Source of the DNA: Spirochaetaceae bacterium
GTDB lineage: Bacteria; Spirochaetota; Spirochaetia; Treponematales; Breznakiellaceae
Direction: 5' to 3'
NCBI GenBank assembly: GCA_031257135.1
Contig: JAIRPH010000148.1
Coordinates: 1-11,697, forward strand
Length of the DNA: 11,697 nt
Shown here in pieces: positions 6,868-11,697 of the stretch. The notes under the pieces were generated by a model. That model saw only the letters and a program-made list of their open reading frames with translations. It did no database searches and was not told the origin of the DNA. Both the position numbers and the translations under genes were made by a program. Positions within the stretch are counted from its first letter, which is position 1, and each line of letters starts with the position of its first letter.

Positions 6868-8468
6868 AATTTTTTCGGATGTGCATTCCTGCGCTTTGTC
6901 TGAGCGTGATTGTACTTGCCTGTACCGGGGAAAAACAAAAAAAAGCTGGCGCTGATAATCCCGGGACAAAGCAGATTGTGCTTGCCAGTTACCGGGACGG
7001 CAGGATCGATGAACTTGACGCCGCTTCCTATAACGGACCTCATTTTCTATACAAGATGATTTATGAAGGCTTCGTTGAAGACGGCGGTAACGGCGCAATA
7101 ATTCCAAAACTCGCCGAAACATGGGATATTGATCCGGACGGAAAAACCTATACGTTTCATCTGCGGAAAGGCGTACGATTTTCTGACGGAACTGATTTCA
7201 ATGCCGATGCGGTTATCTTTAATATGAACCGCTGGATAAACAATAAACGGCATAGCAATCTTATGTCCAGCAAGGTAAATACCATTGAAGCAGTCGATGA
7301 ATACACCGTGAAGATTGAGTTTGCGGACACCTATTATGCCATTCTGACTGAATTATCCTATCCGCGGCCAAACCGTTTTTTAAGTCTTTCGTCGATCAAA
7401 CAGGAAGGAACGTTTATAAAACCTGTTGGAACCGGCCCGTGGATGATCGATACATACATCAAAGACGAGGAATTCTCACTAGTACCGAATCCGTATTATT
7501 GGGGAGAAAAACCAAAGATCGACCGCCTTGTTTTCAAGGTTATTACCGATGGGCAATCCAGAGCGTTTGCGCTTCAAAGCGGCGAAATTGATATCCTCGG
7601 AGGAGATCTTATCGCAAAGATTCCGATGGAAAGTATATCTGAACTAAAAAACTTGAGAACCTTTGACACTTATACCGAGGGGACTTTATGCGCTCATTTT
7701 ATCGCGTTCAACCAAAGTCTTCCTATTTTTCAGGATAAGAATGTCCGCCTTGCGATGAATTATGCAATAGATAAAAAAAGCATCGCTGAAAATCTGTTCG
7801 ACGGTATCGGTATTGAAGCGAAGGGTTTATATCAGAAACATACGCCGTATACCACGGAAAAAAATAATTACTGCGCTCCGTACAACAAGGAAAAAGCCGA
7901 GATATTGCTCGAAGACGCCGACTGGAAGGATATCGGCGGTGGAGTCCGTGAAAAAAACGGAGTACGGCTTGAATTTAATTTTATCCTCTCAACCGGAGAA
8001 TTTCCCGAATGGAAGCCCCTTGCAGAATTTATTCAAGCTCAGTTTGCTGAAATCGGCGTTAAAGTAAACCTGATTATACTTGATAAAAATGGGTATGATG
8101 AAGTTACTTTGACAACCCGCAGATATGATATCTGTCTTAAACGCACCGCTTCCGATTCATGGGTTCCTCACAGTTCTCTGCTTGAACTGTTTGGTCCCGC
8201 GTCTCAGTCGGTAGAAAAGAATGTAGGCAATGCGTGGTTTGATGAAATTTTATATCAAAATATCTTAAAAACTCTGGCAAGCCTTGACGAACAAGAACGG
8301 CAACTGAATTATGATGAGGTATTCGGTTATATCGCTGACAGAGCCTTAACTATTCCAGTATATCATCCGACAACCAGTTTTGCGGTAAACAGCGCAAAAG
8401 TAACCGATTTTATGGTCGGCGTTAATAATTACGCGCCGGTTGAATGGGAGCGGCTAAATGTCAAATAA
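6864..8468 (+). CDS. nikA: NikA-like solute-binding lipoprotein (SBP_bac_5)
   Basis: This is the extracytoplasmic binding protein of the Nik-type importer, 534 aa. It has an N-terminal signal with a relaxed lipobox VLAC, giving lipidation at Cys20. The family core is clear: PKLAETWDIDPDGKTYTFHL, KGVRFSDGTDFNADAVIFNM, then YYAILTELSYPRPNRFLSL and KPVGTGPW. The LxELxxPRPxRF block matches E. coli NikA closely and sets it apart from generic dipeptide binders. Aligning RYDICLKRTASDSW with the NikA block FGMIFHRTWG puts Lys426 where NikA has the nickel-coordinating His416 (mature numbering, from memory), so the ligand may not be Ni(His)2. GGAGG (6853-6857) is 6 nt before the ATG. It is last in its set, unlike E. 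coli nikABCDE, and overlaps the following methyltransferase by 11 nt. Confidence 0.88.
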   Translation: MKFFRMCIPALCLSVIVLACTGEKQKKAGADNPGTKQIVLASYRDGRIDELDAASYNGPHFLYKMIYEGFVEDGGNGAIIPKLAETWDIDPDGKTYTFHLRKGVRFSDGTDFNADAVIFNMNRWINNKRHSNLMSSKVNTIEAVDEYTVKIEFADTYYAILTELSYPRPNRFLSLSSIKQEGTFIKPVGTGPWMIDTYIKDEEFSLVPNPYYWGEKPKIDRLVFKVITDGQSRAFALQSGEIDILGGDLIAKIPMESISELKNLRTFDTYTEGTLCAHFIAFNQSLPIFQDKNVRLAMNYAIDKKSIAENLFDGIGIEAKGLYQKHTPYTTEKNNYCAPYNKEKAEILLEDADWKDIGGGVREKNGVRLEFNFILSTGEFPEWKPLAEFIQAQFAEIGVKVNLIILDKNGYDEVTLTTRRYDICLKRTASDSWVPHSSLLELFGPASQSVEKNVGNAWFDEILYQNILKTLASLDEQERQLNYDEVFGYIADRALTIPVYHPTTSFAVNSAKVTDFMVGVNNYAPVEWERLNVK

Positions 8469-9222
8469 ATCCCTTAAAACCATGGTAAAGAAAAATTGGA
8501 CCGACTCTTCTCAAAAATACAGCAACGCCGTACGGGAAGAATTACATTCTTTTAAACGGCACGTATGGCTGGATATTATACGGGAAAACGGCGGTGGTAA
8601 AAAACCGATGCGCGTACTTGACGTTGGTACTGGTCCGGGATTTTTCGCGGTTCTTCTTGCTTTGGAAGGTCATTCGGTTACCGCCATTGATTGCACCTCC
8701 GCAATGATCGAAGAGGCAAAAAAGAACGCCGCATTGGAAAACGCTTCGATAGATTTTCGCGTTGCGGACACTCATGCTACCGGATTTGAAGATGAGTGTT
8801 TTGATATGATCGTTTCGCGAAACGTCGCTTGGACGCTGATTGATGCGGAAAAAGCCTATAAAGAATGGCATCGTATCCTTCGCGTTGAAGGCGTTCTGCT
8901 TATCTTCGACGCGAACTGGAATTTACGTTTGTTTCAGGAGGATGTCATGCGCGAATATGAGCAATCTCTTGAAGATTATAAACAGCTTTTTCATGAAGAA
9001 GCGCCGGGATACACTCAAGAAGAACTCGATTACCGCAGAAGTATGCCTATGTGCCGCCGATTGCGCCCCCAATGGGATATAACCGCCCTTGAAGAAGCCG
9101 GTTTCAAAACGGTACTCTGCGATACAGGCATTTGGCAGAGGGTGTATAATGAAAAAGAAAAGGTAAGATACCGCACATCCCCTATGTTTATGCTTACCGC
9201 AAGAAAGTATGCGTATGTTTAA
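8458..9222 (+). CDS. class I SAM-dependent methyltransferase 1
   Basis: This is a 254-aa Rossmann-fold SAM enzyme of the UbiE/Methyltransf_11 type. SAM-binding motif I is VLDVGTGPGFF (53-63). The acidic residue for the ribose is Asp78 in VTAIDCT, and the later motif FDMIVSRNVAWTL spans about 115-127. A C-terminal block LRPQWDITALEEAGFKTV, with RVYNEKEKVRYRTSPMFM, is shared with the next gene. GGGAG (8446-8450) is 7 nt before the ATG, inside the end of nikA, and the genes overlap by 11 nt, so it is translated with the Nik importer. The substrate is unknown. Methylation of an imported or secreted chelator is inference; SAM enzymes with this fold can also transfer an aminobutyryl group, as in staphylopine synthesis, so methyl transfer itself is not certain. 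Confidence 0.87.
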   Translation: MSNKSLKTMVKKNWTDSSQKYSNAVREELHSFKRHVWLDIIRENGGGKKPMRVLDVGTGPGFFAVLLALEGHSVTAIDCTSAMIEEAKKNAALENASIDFRVADTHATGFEDECFDMIVSRNVAWTLIDAEKAYKEWHRILRVEGVLLIFDANWNLRLFQEDVMREYEQSLEDYKQLFHEEAPGYTQEELDYRRSMPMCRRLRPQWDITALEEAGFKTVLCDTGIWQRVYNEKEKVRYRTSPMFMLTARKYAYV

Positions 9223-9232
9223 GCGTTTTTCA

Positions 9233-9279
9233 AAGGAGAAAAAAGAAAAAATGAATTTAGACGAACGGGTCAAAGAAGG
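9233..9279 (+). repeat. direct repeat copy 2 (methyltransferase 5' end)
   Basis: This is the intact counterpart of the segment at 3283-3326. It covers the ribosome-site region AAGGAG plus A-rich spacer and the first 29 bases of the second methyltransferase. Here the coding sequence continues into a full gene, so this is the probable source or intact sister of the broken copy. Confidence 0.85.
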
Positions 9280-10024
9280 ATGGCGCATATCTGCGGAAGG
9301 ATACAGCGGCATTGTCATGAACGAGTATGTTCAAGGCGAAGACAAGGTATGGTCTGATTTAATTTTGGCACAAAACCCTTGCGCGGGTAAGCCGGATATT
9401 CTCGACGTTGGATGCGGCCCCGGTTTTTTCCCGCTGATTCTTTCTCAAAGAGGATATTCGGTTACGGGTATTGACGCCTCTCCTGACATGATAGCGCAGG
9501 CTCGAAAGAATACCGCTTTACACGGCGTTTTACCCCGTCTTGAAGTCATGAACAGCCATGAAACCGGCTTTCCTGACGGGAGTTTCGATATGATTATCAG
9601 CCGTAATGTTTTGTGGACGTTGACGAAACCTCTCGCCGCGTTAGAAGAATGGCGTCGGCTGATGAAGAATGACGGACGGCTGGTAATCTTCGACGCCGAT
9701 TGGTTCGCGGGTTCCCGCTGTCCTCTGCTGAAAAAACTTGAGGCGGAAGATTTAGAAACGTATAAGGCGCGGTACGGCGATCAGCCCCTTTCATACAAGA
9801 AAGATGAAGAGGATAAAGCCCGGGGTTGGCGGGCGGATATGCCGCTTCCTAAAGAGATTCGGCCTATCTGGGATAGTAACGCTTTGCGGTTTATGGGTTT
9901 TACCAATGTCAGAAGCGAGTATATTTCGGACAGAGTTTATAACGAGCGGAAAAAACTTTTGAACCGGATAAAACCAATGTTCATGGTTTGCGCGGATAAA
10001 AAAAGTATACCGGAGATGTTATGA
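9251..10024 (+). CDS. class I SAM-dependent methyltransferase 2
   Basis: This paralogue of the preceding gene has 257 aa from ATG 9251. Motif I is ILDVGCGPGFF (50-60), the acidic ribose ligand is in VTGIDAS, and FDMIISRNVLWTL and GRLVIFDADWF follow. The C-terminal block EIRPIWDSNALRFMGFTNV, with RVYNERKK and RIKPMFM, aligns with methyltransferase 1. A start at 9209 is open but would overlap the previous gene and add a Lys-rich leader (FKRFSKEKKEK). AGGAG (9234-9238) is 12 nt before 9251, and the remnant at 3298 begins at the same Met, so 9251 is preferred. It overlaps the ABC gene as ATGA (10021-10024), pairing it with that transporter. Substrate unknown; two diverged copies suggest two successive or two different modification steps. 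Confidence 0.88.
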   Translation: MNLDERVKEGWRISAEGYSGIVMNEYVQGEDKVWSDLILAQNPCAGKPDILDVGCGPGFFPLILSQRGYSVTGIDASPDMIAQARKNTALHGVLPRLEVMNSHETGFPDGSFDMIISRNVLWTLTKPLAALEEWRRLMKNDGRLVIFDADWFAGSRCPLLKKLEAEDLETYKARYGDQPLSYKKDEEDKARGWRADMPLPKEIRPIWDSNALRFMGFTNVRSEYISDRVYNERKKLLNRIKPMFMVCADKKSIPEML

Positions 10025-11577
10025 AACAAAACTATCTCGGCGCGTATGGCAGACTTCTGCATTATGTAGGAGCGATAAAAGGCGAAGTTGCGGTAAAAGC
10101 CGCCCTCGGATTGGGGGTAAACGCAAGTTATGTCTTGCAGGCGGTTGTCATGGCTAAGGCAGTATCGCTGGCGTTTAACGGCGCGGGAGTCAGTCCAATC
10201 CTGCCGCTTGTCGGGGCGGCTTTTGCCGCAGTTATTCTGCGGGGGCTTCTGACGCGATACCTTGAGATATGGACAAAGGTAATGGCGGCAAAGGTAAAAA
10301 CAAAGATACGCTTTCTTGTATTCGATAAGATTCTGCACTTGGGACCTGAGTATGTGTATAATAAACGAAGCGGCCAGTTACAATCTATCGCGCTGGACGG
10401 CATAGAATCGCTTGAACCATTTCTGGTGAATTATATACCGCACATTTTATGCGTCGCGGTTACGGGTTTTGCAATCGGCGCGTATTTATACAGCCTCGAC
10501 TGGGTTACAGGACTTGTACTTATCGTTACTATGCTCCTCTGCGTTACGGTTCCTTATCTTACCGTTCCTATTGTGGCGAAAAGCATCGTCCATTATTGGA
10601 CAAGTTACGCCGCCCTTAACGCTCAATATGTTGACGCTCTGCAAGGTATGACAACCTTAAAAGCCTTTAACGCGGGAACATTGAAAGGAGATGAACTCGC
10701 GGGAAACGCCCTTGATTTTTATCAGAAACAGATACGGAACACCACGTTTTCGCTGATTGATTCCGGCATTATGAATCTCCTCATGTCCGCGGCGTCTTTA
10801 ATTACCGCGGCTCTCGCGGCGTATCGTACTGATTTAGGCATTATACCGGTCGCGGTAGTTTCTGTGTTTTTATTTCTGCCGATAGAATGCGCGCGCCCTA
10901 TGGCTGATCTGAATATGTTCTGGCATAACAGTTTTCTGGGACTTTCGGTAGCTACGGGGATTTTTCAAATTATTGATAGGGAACTTTCGATAAAAGAAAA
11001 AGAGCGTCCTGATACCGCGTCCATGAACAGCGGTTCTCCGGGCATATCGTTTCAGAATGTATCATTCGCTTATCGCGAAAAAAGCCGTAACGCGGTGCAT
11101 AACGTTACCTTTACTGTTCCCCCGGGTAAGACCGCCGCGGTTGTCGGGACTTCAGGGTCAGGGAAATCAACGCTGATAAATCTTTTACTGCGTTTCTATG
11201 ATACCGCGGCTGGAAGGGTCTGCATCAACGGCGTTAATATCCGGGATTATGGGCTTTCCTATTTGCAAAGCAAAATAGCGGTAGTTTTTCAGGAAACCTA
11301 TCTTTTCGAGGGAACCGTGTTTGAGAATATCCGTATGGCAAAGCCTGACGCGACGGAGGAAGAAGTAATGAACGCGGCAAAAACCGCAAACGCCCATGAG
11401 TTTATTACCGCTCTGCCTGCGGGGTATCAGACGGTAGTAAGCGAGCGGGGCGCGACCCTTTCAGGCGGAGAACGGCAGAGAATTGCTATCGCCCGGGCGG
11501 CGTTAAAAGACGCTCCTATTCTCCTGCTTGATGAGGCGACCTCCAGCGTGCGAAGCTCTTATTCAGGACGCGCTTAA
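10021..11577 (+). CDS. exporter-fold ABC half-transporter, frameshifted in its ATPase domain
   Basis: This is a fused membrane and ATPase protein of the CydCD/MsbA/YbtPQ type. Residues about 20-310 are hydrophobic and hold the expected six-helix domain, including RSGQLQSIALDGIESLEPFL, which resembles CydD-type half-transporters. The nucleotide-binding domain begins near 341: A-loop Tyr351, Walker A GTSGSGKST (376-384), Gln424, signature LSGGERQR (480-487), Walker B ILLLDEATSS (500-509). After Val510 the frame is lost and reads RSSYSGRA to TAA at 11575, while the true continuation lies in the +1 frame from 11552. The D-loop Asp is missing and the H-loop is out of frame, so as read the product is inactive. 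GGAG (10012-10015) is 5 nt before the ATG. Exporter-fold proteins such as YbtPQ import siderophores, so direction is open. A second half-transporter is expected beyond the window. Confidence 0.85.
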   Translation: MKQNYLGAYGRLLHYVGAIKGEVAVKAALGLGVNASYVLQAVVMAKAVSLAFNGAGVSPILPLVGAAFAAVILRGLLTRYLEIWTKVMAAKVKTKIRFLVFDKILHLGPEYVYNKRSGQLQSIALDGIESLEPFLVNYIPHILCVAVTGFAIGAYLYSLDWVTGLVLIVTMLLCVTVPYLTVPIVAKSIVHYWTSYAALNAQYVDALQGMTTLKAFNAGTLKGDELAGNALDFYQKQIRNTTFSLIDSGIMNLLMSAASLITAALAAYRTDLGIIPVAVVSVFLFLPIECARPMADLNMFWHNSFLGLSVATGIFQIIDRELSIKEKERPDTASMNSGSPGISFQNVSFAYREKSRNAVHNVTFTVPPGKTAAVVGTSGSGKSTLINLLLRFYDTAAGRVCINGVNIRDYGLSYLQSKIAVVFQETYLFEGTVFENIRMAKPDATEEEVMNAAKTANAHEFITALPAGYQTVVSERGATLSGGERQRIAIARAALKDAPILLLDEATSSVRSSYSGRA

Positions 11578-11697
11578 AACGCTCGCCCAAAATCGTACTA
11601 CTATCATCATCGCTCACAGGCTGTCAACCATTCAGCACGCGGATACTATTTTTGTACTGGAAAAAGGAAGCCTCGCCGAGGCGGGAACTCACCCGGA
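11552..11697 (+). pseudogene. out-of-frame C-terminal part of the ABC half-transporter
   Basis: Read from 11552 in the +1 frame, the sequence gives EALIQDALKTLAQNRTT, then IIIAHRLSTIQHADTIFVLE and KGSLAEAGTHP, and runs off the window. This is the normal end of an ABC exporter ATPase domain, with the H-loop His at 11615-11617. Family proteins read SS-V-D-x-x-S-E between Walker B and this block. Here four codons (12 nt) are replaced by one C at 11551, so an 11-nt loss fits exactly. The downstream frame is open to the end of the window, so the lesion looks recent, or is a sequencing or assembly error. Confidence 0.8.

Noticed and set aside
8542..8871. 109-codon open frame on the minus strand
   Set aside because: It is antisense inside methyltransferase 1, with composition typical of a shadow frame and no supporting start signal.
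9209..9250. Upstream start for methyltransferase 2 adding 14 residues
   Set aside because: It overlaps the preceding gene, its upstream bases are not a better ribosome site, and the duplicated remnant at 3298 begins at the downstream Met.
3283..9279. Transposon or composite mobile element bounded by the direct repeats
   Set aside because: No transposase, terminal inverted repeats or target-site duplication is visible; the repeats are gene 5' ends, so homologous or illegitimate recombination explains them better.
8923..9318. 131-codon open frame on the minus strand
   Set aside because: It lies antisense across the two methyltransferase genes, has no recognisable domain or ribosome site, and is explained by coding bias on the plus strand.
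9937..10338. 133-codon open frame on the minus strand
   Set aside because: It spans the coupled methyltransferase and ABC gene junction in antisense and shows no family features.

Overview
The window looks like one long plus-strand transport and modification operon from an anaerobic, gene-dense bacterium of moderate GC. A spirochaete of the Treponema group is my best guess, from the relaxed lipobox of the solute-binding lipoprotein and the overall protein style. This is an impression, not a phylogenetic result. Genes are packed tightly: gaps are 4-28 nt, there are several ATGA overlaps, and no internal terminator is visible. The only clear sigma70 promoter is at the left edge (10-38).

Layout. 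1-182: promoter, a perfect 13-bp palindrome over the -10 box, and a structured 5' leader with three hairpins. 183-272: a 29-codon small ORF with an ideal Shine-Dalgarno, ending 5 nt before the first transporter gene. 278-3281: a FecBCD/BtuCDF-type importer (membrane permease, periplasmic binding protein, ATPase). 3283-3351: a broken 5' end of a methyltransferase gene, a near copy of the start of the methyltransferase at 9251. 3336-8468: a complete NikBCDEA-type importer with the binding protein last. 8458-10024: two paralogous class I SAM-dependent methyltransferases. 10021-11697: an exporter-fold ABC half-transporter whose frame is broken at about 11550, just after Walker B; the rest of the nucleotide-binding domain continues in the +1 frame to the window end.

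How the genes may work together. Two unrelated metal or metal-chelate importers, two tandem methyltransferase-fold enzymes and an exporter-fold ABC protein in one transcription unit suggest capture, modification and transport of a small metal-binding molecule. The molecule could be a metallophore or corrinoid-like compound; NikA-type Ni/Co chelates and FecB-type chelates are the obvious ligand classes. The NikA homologue appears to have Lys426 where E. coli NikA has the histidine that coordinates nickel, so its ligand may differ from Ni(His)2. The methyltransferase remnant at 3298 suggests the operon was assembled from two modules, fecDBC-methyltransferase-ABC and nikBCDEA-methyltransferase. 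No biosynthetic backbone enzyme, outer-membrane receptor or regulator gene is in the window, so the system is incomplete as seen.
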